From Aquirhabdus parva (GTDB lineage Bacteria > Pseudomonadota > Gammaproteobacteria > Pseudomonadales > Moraxellaceae): a DNA stretch of 64,000 bases. The stretch lies in assembly GCF_003351745.1 (NCBI RefSeq), contig NZ_CP031222.1:1408207-1472206 (forward strand). Reading direction: 5' to 3'. The notes under the pieces were generated by a model. The model was given only the letters and a program-made list of their open reading frames with translations, did not search any database and was not told the origin of the DNA. Positions 36,354-45,024 of the stretch are shown here, in pieces. Position 1 is the stretch's first letter; each line of letters opens with the position of its first letter. The position numbers and the translations under genes are program-made.

Positions 36354-37214
36354 TTAATGATCTGAAGTCTTCTCAGTTTTTTGTGCATCCGTCAACGATT
36401 GCGGAGGCCATGTTCCTTTACTGAGTGCTTGCACTCGACCAAAAATACCTCGAAGTAAATTATATTCCATCCGATCCAGTCGAATACGTCCAAATAAACG
36501 GCGTAAGCGTAAAGGGAGTAAGCGAGGATTGTTGGGATCCAGGAAGTCAATATTGGTCAGCATGGCCTCAAGGTGACTGTAAAATTGCTGCATCATGCTT
36601 TGATCGACTAGGGGTTCATCCCACGCCATATGGCCTAAGAGCGGCATCATATCTGTCGTGGTTTGCTGATCTATTTCAGGTAGGTTTTCTAAACTCAAGG
36701 CATGCATGCGCAATTCATAACAGATCACTTGAATGGCGGCAGCCACATTCAGTACGCCATATTCCTCATTAACTGGAATCGTCAAATGATATTGAGCTTG
36801 CGCTAGCTCCTCATTGGTTAACCCCCGATCTTCTCGGCCAAAAACAATCGCAATATTGCCGTTGACGGTTTCATCAATTGCAAGCTTAGTTGCAGCTCTA
36901 GCTTCAAGCAAAGGCCAAGGAATGGTACGACTTCGGGCACTGGTACCAAACACCAATACACAGTCTGAAAGTGCTTGTTCGAGTGTATCTACGATGGTTG
37001 CATTTTCAACAACATCTGCCGCCCCTGAAGCGAGTGCTATCGCATCGGGACTTGGAAAAATTTTGGGATTAACTAAGGTGAGTTGAGAGAGTCCCATGGT
37101 TTTCATGGCTCTAGCCGCTGCCCCAATGTTAGCGGGCAGGGTGGTGTTAACCATGACAATGCGAATACGATTTAATACTAAACGATGATCAATAACATTT
37201 TTTTCAGAAACCAA
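36354..37214 (-). CDS. trmJ: tRNA (cytidine/uridine-32-2'-O)-methyltransferase TrmJ
   Basis: 286 residues. The N-terminal SPOUT domain has RIVMVNTTLPANIGAAARAMKTMGLSQLTLVNP, the S-adenosylmethionine knot around IAIVFGREDRGLTNEEL and IPVNEEYGVLNVAAAIQVICYELR. The C-terminal helical extension (RLFGRIRLDRMEYNLLRGIFGRVQ) is typical of TrmJ and not of TrmL. It methylates position 32 of several tRNAs. It precedes cysE, a pairing common in gammaproteobacteria. Confidence 0.95.
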   Translation of the reverse strand: MVSEKNVIDHRLVLNRIRIVMVNTTLPANIGAAARAMKTMGLSQLTLVNPKIFPSPDAIALASGAADVVENATIVDTLEQALSDCVLVFGTSARSRTIPWPLLEARAATKLAIDETVNGNIAIVFGREDRGLTNEELAQAQYHLTIPVNEEYGVLNVAAAIQVICYELRMHALSLENLPEIDQQTTTDMMPLLGHMAWDEPLVDQSMMQQFYSHLEAMLTNIDFLDPNNPRLLPLRLRRLFGRIRLDRMEYNLLRGIFGRVQALSKGTWPPQSLTDAQKTEKTSDH

Positions 37215-37285
37215 AACACAAACTCACTCAAAATCAAGGGAAATGGTTTTAATCGACTCGCATTTAAAACCATCGGAATAAGCTT

Positions 37286-37621
37286 TTATAGTAACTCACG
37301 CAGAGAACTATTTACTTTTTGCAACTCATCTTGAATTGCTTGAATAATAACATCACTATTTTTTAATTGACCGGCTTTGAATTCAATTTCTAGTTTTTGA
37401 CAAAGTGTTCCGAGCTCTGTTGCACCGATATTTGCGATTTCACCTTTGAGTGAGTGAACTGCGGTTAAGCCCAATGCATTGTCATTTTGCTCATAAGCGG
37501 ATTGAATTGTTTTCATATAGCTTTGGCTATCGTTGAGGTAACTACTTAAGAAGCCCTGAAAACCATCTTTTCCAAGTAAACTTTGAAGTTCATTAATTTG
37601 TGCGTTATTTGATATTGACAT
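37286..37621 (-). CDS. Stand-alone Hpt (histidine phosphotransfer) protein
   Basis: 111 residues, one four-helix Hpt domain. The phospho-accepting His is H56 in TAVHSLKGEIANIGATELG, which has the standard H-x-L-K-G core. Such domains pass phosphate between hybrid histidine kinases and response regulators. No kinase or regulator gene is near, so its partners are elsewhere. A GTG one codon earlier is less likely than the ATG at 37621. Confidence 0.88.
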   Translation of the reverse strand: MSISNNAQINELQSLLGKDGFQGFLSSYLNDSQSYMKTIQSAYEQNDNALGLTAVHSLKGEIANIGATELGTLCQKLEIEFKAGQLKNSDVIIQAIQDELQKVNSSLRELL

Positions 37622-37703
37622 CACAGTTCTCGATTTATTGTCTATGAAATGATAAGTGTTCTTTGGGACGCACTAAATTAAAAAATTATTAATGACGTGT
37701 CTG

Positions 37704-37756
37704 CACACGAAAAAGACTTCGTGTGAAACTCCAGTTTTCATATGACATCCTGTCAT
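37704..37756. repeat. Two hairpins in the dnaE/Hpt gap
   Basis: CACACGAA/TTCGTGTG (37704-37725, 6-base loop) and ATGACA-tcc-TGTCAT (37742-37756), the second followed rightward by TTTT. Both lie in the 270-bp gap downstream of dnaE and upstream of the Hpt gene. Either may help end dnaE transcription, but neither has the T-run on the right strand. Confidence 0.4.
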
Positions 37757-37891
37757 TTTTAGATTATTTACTTGCTGTAAACTATACTCAAACTAATGCT
37801 TTTTTTAATTAAGGTAAATACTATCATCTGTTGATGACATAATTATTTACAATGTAAGAATTGGAATATGTCTACAGGGTATCACTTTATC

Positions 37892-40800
37892 TTAATTTGA
37901 ATGTGCAGTGATTGTATTCTCAGTCGCATGTGTTTTACGTTGATAAACAATACTGACGGCATGCTTACCGAAGTGCTCACGGAGATGCTTCAGTAACTCA
38001 TCTTCTGGTCGTACGTACCAGCGTTCACCTACACTGAGGGTGGCTTTCGCATAGGTATGATCAATCTGAAAATGAATGGGAATTCGTCTTTGTTCAGTGT
38101 TTTCTTGATTGAAAAGCGGCAATGTTTTCTGTAATTGTTGTACGAGGTCTTGATTCAAGCCTTTTGAAACGAGATCTAATACAATGGCCTCTGCACGTCT
38201 TGAGCGGATATCGTTCATTGTAAAGACTTTGCGCAAGCGTCCGATTGGGCGATCATATCCCTCCCGTTCACTGATTTCTCCCTCAATAACAACAATCGTT
38301 TCAGGTTTTAATATTTCTTTATAACGCATGAAATTTTCATGCTGACAATTAACATCAATACGTGCCGTACCATCATCTAAAGTAATGACAACTCGGTTTG
38401 GAAAATTTGCAACATCAATAACCAATCCTGCAAATATCGTTGTTACGCCGCGCTTAGTTGCTTCAATGTCTGCAAGTTTACATTTAATGAAATTTTTAAG
38501 TTCAGGATTATAGACGTCGATGGGATGTCCCGTGAGATAAAGACCTAAGGTATCTTTCTCACCTTTTAAGCGAACCTCATCAGACCATATGATTGATTTC
38601 GGTGGAGCTTTACGCGCAGGAACTTCAATTTCACCAAACAAATCAAAAATGCCGCTATCGAGATTTTGACGATTTTGTTCTGCTGCTTGCACTGCCTCTT
38701 CTAGTTGATCAGCAAGCACCGCACGATATTCACCTTTACTATTTTCGATTTTATTGGATGGGCATAAGCAATCTAATGCGCCTGATCGAATCAATGCCTC
38801 GAGTGTACGCTTATTGGCTTTTTTGAGGTCAATACGTTGGCAAAAGTCGAAAATATCTTTAAATTCGCCACCTTCTTTTCGCGCTTGCATGACTGATTCC
38901 ATCGCAGCCTCACCAACACCCTTAATCGCGCCCAAACCATAAATGATCGTGCCTGAGTCCGATGCTCTGAAACGGTAATCAGACCAGTTTACCGAAGGAG
39001 GCAGGATCTTTAATCCGAGCTCGCGACAATCGCTGATCATGAAAACGATCGTATCGGTATTTTGCATTTCAGATGTGAGAACCGCAGCCATAAACTCGGC
39101 TGGATAGTGTGCTTTCAGCCATGCAGTATGATAGGAGAGGAGTGCATAGGCGGCGGCGTGAGATTTATTAAAGCCATAGCCCGCAAACTTCTCAATATAG
39201 TCAAATATTTCGTTTGCTTTTGCTTCATCAATCCCTTTGGTTGCAGCGCCTTCGACAAAGGTGACACGTTGCTTCACCATTTCTTCGGGTTTCTTCTTAC
39301 CCATTGCTCGGCGCAGCAAATCTGCACCACCCAAAGAGTAACCCGCGCAAACCTGCGCGGCTTGCATAACCTGCTCTTGGTAGACCATCACGCCATAAGT
39401 AGGCTTGAGGACATCGGTGAGGAGCGGGTGCAGATATTCGAATTGTCCACCATGCATACGGTAGATAAAGTCTGGAATCAGGTCCATGGGACCTGGACGA
39501 TAAAGTGCAACAAATGCAATAATTTCTTCAAATTTACTGGGTTTTGCTTCTTTGAGCATCCGTTTCATGCCACTACTTTCAAGCTGGAATACTGCGGTTG
39601 TTTTTGCATCCTGAAGAATTTTAAAGGCTTTTTTATCATCAAGCGCGATATGTTTGAGATCGAGTATCGGCTCATTGTTTTGTTGATTGCGTAAGTTGAT
39701 CGCTTCAACGGCCTGGTCAATCACCGTTAAATTCCGCAGTCCCAAAAAGTCGAACTTAACAAGCCCTACTTTTTCAACGTCATCTTTATCAAACTGACTG
39801 ACCCGTGAGCCTTCTTCATCACAATAGACTGCGGAGAAGTCGCTGATTTTGCTCGGTGCAATGAGCACGCCACCGGCATGCTTACCGACATTACGTGTAA
39901 TGCCTTCCAGCTTGGTTGCCATTTCCCAGATTTCAGTCACATCATCATAGTCATTACCTGTTGGATTGGTGACTAAGTCTTTGAGTTGAGGCTCAACTTC
40001 TAGCGCTTCAGAAAGTGTTATGCCTGGTGGTTTGGAAGGAATTAGCGCTGAAATACGATTACCTAGTCCAAAGGCTTTACCCAGTACTCGAGTGACATCT
40101 CGTACTGCGCCTTTAGCGGCCATAGTTCCAAACGTAATGATCTGAGATACTGCTTCACGACCGTATGCTTGGGCAACATACTCGATCACACGGTCCCGAC
40201 CGGCAATACAAAAGTCAATATCAAAGTCGGGCATGGATACCCGCTCAGGATTTAAGAAGCGTTCGAAGAGAAGATCATATTTCAGCGGATCAAGATCAGT
40301 AATACCCAGACTATATGCGACCAGAGACCCTGCACCCGATCCACGACCTGGTCCTACTGGGACGCCGTTATTTTTAGACCATCGAATAAAGTCCATAACG
40401 ATCAAGAAATAACCGGGGAAGCCCATATCGTTAATGGTCTTGATCTCGAAATTTAAACGATCATCATAGACTTTGCGACGCTCGAGCCAGTTTTCATCGC
40501 GTTCGGACTCTGGGTAGAGCTCACCTAGTCGAATATTGAGCCCCTCTTGAGAGGTTTCTGCAAAGAACCTTGCAATGTCATAGCCTTCAGGAACAGGGAA
40601 GTCAGGTAAATAGTTTTTACCGAGCTCAATAGTCACCGTACAGCGTTTCGCAATTTCAATCGTATTTGCGATAGCTTCGGGTACATCCGCAAATAATGCG
40701 ACCATTTGCTCGGTATTTTTAAAATACTGCTCACTGGAGTATTCGCGCGGGCGGCGCTCATCGGCTAGAACGTGACCACTTGAAATACAAACTCGGGCTT

Positions 40801-41413
40801 CATGGGCATCAAAATCATCTGTATGCAAGAAACGAACATCATTATGGGCAACCACTGGAATCTGTAAACGTTCTGCTAACTCAAGCACCGCGTCAACATA
40901 AGCGGCTTCACCTGGGCGGTCCGTGCGGGTGATTGCAAGATAAACGCGATCGCCAAAATGTTCACGCCATGCTTCAATAAGAGTTTCTGCACGCTCTGGT
41001 GTTGCACTTCTAAGAGCCTGGCCGACATCACTATATTGTCCCAATATAGCAATCAATCCGTTATTTTTATGAAAAATCCAATCTGTTTTGATCAGCGGTA
41101 GACCTAGACTTAGGCCCTCAATAAATCCTTGAGAAACAATTTCGGTCAAGTGGCGCCAGCCCACTTGATTCATGGCCAATAGTGTTACACGGCCTTGTGC
41201 GTCTTCAAGGCGTAATTCACTGCCTAAAATGGGTTTAATGCCTTTGTTGCGACAGCCTGTATAAAACTTTACAGCAGCATATAAATTGGATAAATCTGTA
41301 AGTGCAAGCGCAGGCATATTAAAGGCTGCAGCTTGTTTGACCAAGTCGCCAACGCGTGCAATCGAGTCCGTTATCGAGAATTCGCTATGCACACCAAGAT
41401 GAATAAAAGTCAT
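37892..41413 (-). CDS. dnaE: DNA polymerase III alpha subunit
   Basis: 1173 residues, close to E. coli (1160). The replicative polymerase. N-terminal PHP domain (FIHLGVHSEFSITDSIARV), palm with the catalytic Asp pair in SMPDFDIDFCIAGRDRVIEYV, fingers including GPGRGSGAGSLVAYSLGITDLDPL and FQLESSGMKRMLKEAKP, helix-hairpin-helix around LKILPPSVNWSDYRF and YGLGAIKGVGEAA, an OB fold (GVTTIFAGLVIDVANFPNRVVITLDDGTARIDV) and a short tau-binding tail. GGAG with a 5-base spacer supports the ATG at 41413. Transcribed as a single gene; a CTTTCCTT/AAGGAAGC-like hairpin sits in its leader near 41438-41460. Confidence 0.98.
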   Translation of the reverse strand: MTFIHLGVHSEFSITDSIARVGDLVKQAAAFNMPALALTDLSNLYAAVKFYTGCRNKGIKPILGSELRLEDAQGRVTLLAMNQVGWRHLTEIVSQGFIEGLSLGLPLIKTDWIFHKNNGLIAILGQYSDVGQALRSATPERAETLIEAWREHFGDRVYLAITRTDRPGEAAYVDAVLELAERLQIPVVAHNDVRFLHTDDFDAHEARVCISSGHVLADERRPREYSSEQYFKNTEQMVALFADVPEAIANTIEIAKRCTVTIELGKNYLPDFPVPEGYDIARFFAETSQEGLNIRLGELYPESERDENWLERRKVYDDRLNFEIKTINDMGFPGYFLIVMDFIRWSKNNGVPVGPGRGSGAGSLVAYSLGITDLDPLKYDLLFERFLNPERVSMPDFDIDFCIAGRDRVIEYVAQAYGREAVSQIITFGTMAAKGAVRDVTRVLGKAFGLGNRISALIPSKPPGITLSEALEVEPQLKDLVTNPTGNDYDDVTEIWEMATKLEGITRNVGKHAGGVLIAPSKISDFSAVYCDEEGSRVSQFDKDDVEKVGLVKFDFLGLRNLTVIDQAVEAINLRNQQNNEPILDLKHIALDDKKAFKILQDAKTTAVFQLESSGMKRMLKEAKPSKFEEIIAFVALYRPGPMDLIPDFIYRMHGGQFEYLHPLLTDVLKPTYGVMVYQEQVMQAAQVCAGYSLGGADLLRRAMGKKKPEEMVKQRVTFVEGAATKGIDEAKANEIFDYIEKFAGYGFNKSHAAAYALLSYHTAWLKAHYPAEFMAAVLTSEMQNTDTIVFMISDCRELGLKILPPSVNWSDYRFRASDSGTIIYGLGAIKGVGEAAMESVMQARKEGGEFKDIFDFCQRIDLKKANKRTLEALIRSGALDCLCPSNKIENSKGEYRAVLADQLEEAVQAAEQNRQNLDSGIFDLFGEIEVPARKAPPKSIIWSDEVRLKGEKDTLGLYLTGHPIDVYNPELKNFIKCKLADIEATKRGVTTIFAGLVIDVANFPNRVVITLDDGTARIDVNCQHENFMRYKEILKPETIVVIEGEISEREGYDRPIGRLRKVFTMNDIRSRRAEAIVLDLVSKGLNQDLVQQLQKTLPLFNQENTEQRRIPIHFQIDHTYAKATLSVGERWYVRPEDELLKHLREHFGKHAVSIVYQRKTHATENTITAHSN

Positions 41414-41704
41414 AACCGCTCCACGCCAACCACTTAAGCTTCCTTGTTATTAAGGAAAGCGAGATGATAACACGAGAGAATTCATCTATCCGATAGGATG
41501 GTGGAATGATCGTAATAAATGCTGAAAAAATGAATGCAGATTGGTTGAATAAAACCTAAGAGTTATTGATTTTATTTCTAAATTTATCGCCAGTGATTCA
41601 TCGCATGCGGCTTAAAGTTAAAGAAGCAAGACCTATACTTACAGATCCTGCTCCATACGAATGTTTTGTGATCATAATGTATGATGTTATTGGACTTTGG
41701 GTGA

Positions 41705-41800
41705 CTAATCGTAATAGCCATGATGATGGTGTCCAGGCGGGACAATAATACAACCACTTAAGAATAAGACAACCAGCATCGGTATGAGAATTTTTTTCAT
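41705..41800 (-). CDS. 31-residue histidine-rich lipoprotein
   Basis: A frame of 31 codons: basic start and hydrophobic signal MKKILIPMLVVLFLSGC with lipobox L-S-G-C (Cys17), then IIVPPG and the tail HHHHGYYD. AGAGGTG stands 6 bases before the ATG, an excellent ribosome site. After signal removal and lipidation only about 15 residues remain, ending in a cluster of four histidines that could bind Zn, Cu or Ni. No family is recognised with certainty, though tiny His-rich lipoproteins occur in Moraxellaceae. It lies 23 bases past the terminator T-run of the DUF1566 gene, so it may depend on read-through. Confidence 0.7.
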   Translation of the reverse strand: MKKILIPMLVVLFLSGCIIVPPGHHHHGYYD

Positions 41801-41823
41801 AATACACCTCTAGATTACGCTAT

Positions 41824-41857
41824 AAAAAAAGCGAACTGATGTTATCGGTTCGCTTTT
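41824..41857 (-). terminator. Terminator of the DUF1566 gene
   Basis: Stem of GCGAAC-CGAT against ATCA-GTTCGC (10 bp, one G-T pair, loop of 3), followed leftward by T7. It is a strong terminator on the minus strand and weaker rightward (T4). The ATG of the tiny lipoprotein follows 23 bases after the T-run. Confidence 0.88.
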
Positions 41858-41978
41858 GAGTATAGGCCTGAAAATAGAGAAACTACTTGTTCAGCACAAC
41901 ACCATCACTTCATTACAATCTAAACCACATAGTGTGGAGAACGTGTAGAAAAATGATGGAGAGGGCATGATCATTGAT

Positions 41979-42527
41979 TTAATCACGGCGAACGAGGAAT
42001 GTGCGCAGTTCCCGTGATTTGTCTAAAGAGTCCCATTTGTCTGAATCGAGATCAACACCCCAAGCTAAGCTTCCTCCAAAATAGCTATAAGGCGTGGATG
42101 ACCAATTCCAGCCGTAACCTTCTGTAGATTTAAAAAACCACGGTGCGTTACAGGCTTTTGCGGGGTTAGACATTTCTCTAAGTTTTAATGCTTTTAGTTC
42201 ATACAAGGTCGGTAAGCGCCAGCCATATTTTCCAGCATATTTAACTTTACTGACTTCGTCTTTAGCATCTTTCCAGCTTAATTTAACAGGTTCACCTGTA
42301 CACACGTCTCCTGCCCATTCCTGACCCAGTGCACAACGAGACCAGATCAATTGAGTGTTAGGGTCTTTCCACATACCTTGTGACGCAAGAGTGGGTTCGG
42401 TGGTTTCTGTTGGTGCTGCAGGGGCAGGGCAGTTAGCAGGTAGCTGTGCATCATCGGCAAGCGCCAAATTATTGGCTGATCCCAATGACACTACAACGAA
42501 TAAAGCGCTTAACAATTTATTATACAT
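41979..42527 (-). CDS. Secreted DUF1566 protein
   Basis: 182 residues with a signal peptide (cleavage after LALA, about residue 24). A Pro/Thr-rich stretch is followed by the DUF1566 (Lcl C-terminal) fold: GMWKDPNTQLIWSRCALGQEW, CTGEPVKLSWKDAKDEVSKVKYAGKYGWRLPTLYELKALK, a WSSTPYSYFGGSLAW motif and a final ELRTFLVRRD. The repeated W/G/R-L-P-T pattern is typical. Four cysteines suggest two disulfides. Proteins of this family are extracellular or periplasmic, with unknown binding roles. The ATG at 42527 is chosen because the signal peptide starts there; an upstream TTG adds nine residues. Confidence 0.85.
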   Translation of the reverse strand: MYNKLLSALFVVVSLGSANNLALADDAQLPANCPAPAAPTETTEPTLASQGMWKDPNTQLIWSRCALGQEWAGDVCTGEPVKLSWKDAKDEVSKVKYAGKYGWRLPTLYELKALKLREMSNPAKACNAPWFFKSTEGYGWNWSSTPYSYFGGSLAWGVDLDSDKWDSLDKSRELRTFLVRRD

Positions 42528-42695
42528 ATCATGCCCCCATGCTGATTTTTTCAATGATTGAAAAAAGAAAATTAGAAAAAAAACTTTGGATATATACTGC
42601 TCTAATTTAGAGAAACTGGCAATACATAACGTGATGCAATACTCATTTTTTAGATGGAAAGCATGGATGTTCGGAGCAGCTCTTTGCTGTAACGT

Positions 42696-42721
42696 ATCTG
42701 CCCTCGATTTTGAGGGCAGAT
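42696..42721. terminator. Hairpin downstream of alaA
   Basis: A perfect 10-bp stem ATCTGCCCTC/GAGGGCAGAT with a 6-base loop, 12 bases past the alaA stop. No T-run follows leftward, so it may be a factor-dependent terminator or a 3'-end stabiliser. Confidence 0.55.
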
Positions 42722-42732
42722 TACTTTGTTGT

Positions 42733-44265
42733 TTATCTACGGGTGGCTAAAAAACGACTAATTCGATTCATGGCTTCTTTCAATTCACTTTCTGCGGGTA
42801 AAAACACCACGCGGAAGTGATCAGGTGTGGGCCAATTGAAACCGGTGCCTTGGACGAGCAATACTTTTTCAGCCTTTAATAAATCAAGCATAAAGGCGGT
42901 GTCATCTTCTATGGGGTAAACATTAGGATCCAAACGCGGGAAGCAATACAGTGCGCCTTCTGGTTTCACACAAGAAACACCAGGGATTTCATTCAGCATT
43001 TGCCAAGCAATATTGCGCTGCTCATAAAAACGTCCGCCAGGGCGAATTAAGTCGTTAATACTTTGATAACCACCCAAAGCGGTTTGGATTGCATATTGCG
43101 CTTGAACATTGGCACATAAGCGCATGGAGGCCAGCATGTCTAAGCCTTCAATGTAATCACCCGCTTTGGATTTATTCCCAGAAATCAGCATCCACCCAGA
43201 GCGAAAGCCAGCTACGCGATGTGATTTTGAGAGTCCATTGAACGTCACACAGAGCAAATCGGGTGCGAGGGTAGCAACAGAGACCTGCTCAATTCCATCG
43301 TAGATAATCTTGTCATAGATTTCGTCCGCGAAAAGAATCAAATCATGTTTCCGTGCGAGATCGACAATCTGCTGCAGAATGTGTCTTGGATATACCGAAC
43401 CTGTTGGATTGTTTGGGTTGATGATGACAATACCGCGAGTATGTGCAGTAATCTTCGATTCCATATCCGCAATATCAGGATACCAGTGATTTTCTTCATC
43501 GCATTTGTAATGAACAGCCTGTCCACCTGCTAGATTGACTGACGCCGTCCACAGTGGATAATCCGGCATTGGAATCAACATTTCATCGCCACTATTCAGT
43601 AAGGCTTGCATGGACATGACGATTAATTCAGAAACACCATTACCAATATAGACGTCATTGACGTTGACGGCTTCGGTCATCCCTTTTTGTTGGTAATACT
43701 GTAAGACTGCCTTACGGGCAGAGAATATTCCCTTAGAGTCGCTATAGCCAACTGCATTCGGAAGATTAAATGCGATATCAGATAAGATTTCTTGTGGTGC
43801 TTCAAAGCCAAATGGGGCAGGGTTGCCAATATTCAGTTTAATAATTTTATGCCCTTGTTCCTCCATCGCATTCGCCGCTTTAAGCAAAGGTCCTCGAATG
43901 TCATAGCAAACTTTGTCTAGTTTTGAAGATTTATTAATAGAACGTGACATGGTTGGTCTCTTTGTGTCAGAGGTGATAGAGGTTGCAGTTATTGAATTTG
44001 AATGACTGATTGTTTGTGGTATTTTTTTTTGTTGCTTTAGCTCATCAAGTTTGATTTCTATTTTTTTTCTAAGTTGATGTTTGTATGTCTGTGTTTCAGC
44101 ATCATCTTCAGGATGAGCTGTAATATTTTGCATTAATAAGGTAGATAGTTCTAGGCTATCTATCTTTATGGTTCCTAGATTTTTGGACTTCGTTCTTTTT
44201 TTATCTGCATCATATCCAGCATATACAAGAACTTGAATGTGATTTTTTTTGTTAACAAAATACAT
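42733..44265 (-). CDS. alaA: Alanine aminotransferase AlaA with 105-residue N-terminal extension
   Basis: 510 residues from the ATG at 44265, which has CGGAGGG just ahead. Residues 106-510 are exactly 405 long, the length of E. coli AlaA, and match it: SSKLDKVCYDIRGPLLKAAN, KLNIGNPAPFGFEAP, NPNNPTGSVYPRHIL, and the PLP lysine in FNGLSKSHRVAGFRSGWM. It makes alanine from pyruvate and glutamate. The first 105 residues form a separate small domain (MYFVNKKNHIQVLVYAGYD, then LGTIKIDSLELSTLL) plus a charged, Ser/Thr-rich linker; I recognise no family. The internal ATG at 43950, with AGAG upstream, could also start the plain enzyme, giving two products. Confidence 0.9.
   Translation of the reverse strand: MYFVNKKNHIQVLVYAGYDADKKRTKSKNLGTIKIDSLELSTLLMQNITAHPEDDAETQTYKHQLRKKIEIKLDELKQQKKIPQTISHSNSITATSITSDTKRPTMSRSINKSSKLDKVCYDIRGPLLKAANAMEEQGHKIIKLNIGNPAPFGFEAPQEILSDIAFNLPNAVGYSDSKGIFSARKAVLQYYQQKGMTEAVNVNDVYIGNGVSELIVMSMQALLNSGDEMLIPMPDYPLWTASVNLAGGQAVHYKCDEENHWYPDIADMESKITAHTRGIVIINPNNPTGSVYPRHILQQIVDLARKHDLILFADEIYDKIIYDGIEQVSVATLAPDLLCVTFNGLSKSHRVAGFRSGWMLISGNKSKAGDYIEGLDMLASMRLCANVQAQYAIQTALGGYQSINDLIRPGGRFYEQRNIAWQMLNEIPGVSCVKPEGALYCFPRLDPNVYPIEDDTAFMLDLLKAEKVLLVQGTGFNWPTPDHFRVVFLPAESELKEAMNRISRFLATRR
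44138..44167. repeat. Inverted repeat inside the alaA extension
   Basis: AAGGTAGATAG (44138-44148) faces CTATCTATCTT (44156-44166), one mismatch in 11, with a 7-base loop. The 11-mer GGTAGATAGTT and the 13-mer GCTATCTATCTTT that make up this element recur upstream of the gene. Confidence 0.55.
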
Positions 44266-44316
44266 GAAGCCCTCCGTAGAGCCTAGTAAAGCATCTAATT
44301 TCAGATAAAGTATCAC

Positions 44317-44437
44317 GGTAGATAGTTAATATCAATCTCTAAATAGTCGGGACGATGGTTGCAAGCACAAATAGACAACACTATTTTGGTAGTTTGGAAG
44401 GGTCACTATCTGTCTAATTTTCTTGCTATCTATCTTT
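44317..44437. promoter_or_regulatory. Second copy of the TAGATAG elements, in the alaA promoter region
   Basis: GGTAGATAGTT recurs at 44317-44327 and GCTATCTATCTTT at 44425-44437, identical to the two halves at 44140-44167 but now 97 bases apart. They lie in the 302-bp gap between the alaA start and msrB. Exact reuse of an 11-mer and a 13-mer within 300 bases is unlikely by chance and suggests binding sites. Confidence 0.45.
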
Positions 44438-44567
44438 TGCGGTTTGTTTTCAAGGAGGTTCTCTGAATTAACCGATTTAACACACGCTTAGATTTGAATT
44501 TATGGCAAAGTTAACCAAAGCAATCTGAGTGTTTAGGCAATAGTTTTAATTTAATAGAGGTGCCCGT

Positions 44568-44963
44568 ATGGCAATCCAGAAAACAGAGCAGGAGTGGAAG
44601 CAAGAGCTTTCGCCTGAAGACTTTCATATCTTACGTGAAAAAGGTACTGAGCCTGCATTTACAGGGATTTATTGGGATAATCATGCCGCAGGGATTTATC
44701 GTTGCAAGGCATGCAATGTCGAGCTGTTTGAATCTACCAGTAAATACGATTCAGGCTGTGGTTGGCCGAGCTTTACTCGTCCGTTTGATGAGCATGTTAT
44801 TGATGAGCACGAAGACTTAAGTTTTGGTCGTGTTCGCACTGAGGTTACTTGCCATAATTGCGGCGGGCATCTTGGTCATGTGTTTCCTGATGGTCCACAA
44901 GATCAGGGCGGCTTGCGATATTGTATAAATTCAGCATCCATAAAACTGGATGAGGAAAAGTAA
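44568..44963 (+). CDS. msrB: Methionine-R-sulfoxide reductase MsrB
   Basis: 131 residues. It reduces the R form of methionine sulfoxide in oxidised proteins, regenerated by thioredoxin. The zinc site is C46-x2-C49 and C95-x2-C98; the catalytic Cys is C119 in RYCINSAS, and C64 in SGCGWPSF is the likely resolving residue. No signal peptide, so cytoplasmic. Sixty bases before gpx, so the two antioxidant genes are probably one transcript. A ribosome site AGAGG precedes the ATG. Confidence 0.96.
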   Translation: MAIQKTEQEWKQELSPEDFHILREKGTEPAFTGIYWDNHAAGIYRCKACNVELFESTSKYDSGCGWPSFTRPFDEHVIDEHEDLSFGRVRTEVTCHNCGGHLGHVFPDGPQDQGGLRYCINSASIKLDEEK

Positions 44964-45024
44964 TCAAGGTAAACTCTATGTGGTTAAGCTATTTCATTTA
45001 ATGAAGTGAACAAGGACATTAAAA

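Noticed and set aside
41566-41807. 60- and 69-codon frames at the dnaE/DUF1566 gap
   Set aside because: The leftward one is a shifted frame of the 31-residue lipoprotein, which has the ribosome site and lipobox; the rightward one has no features.
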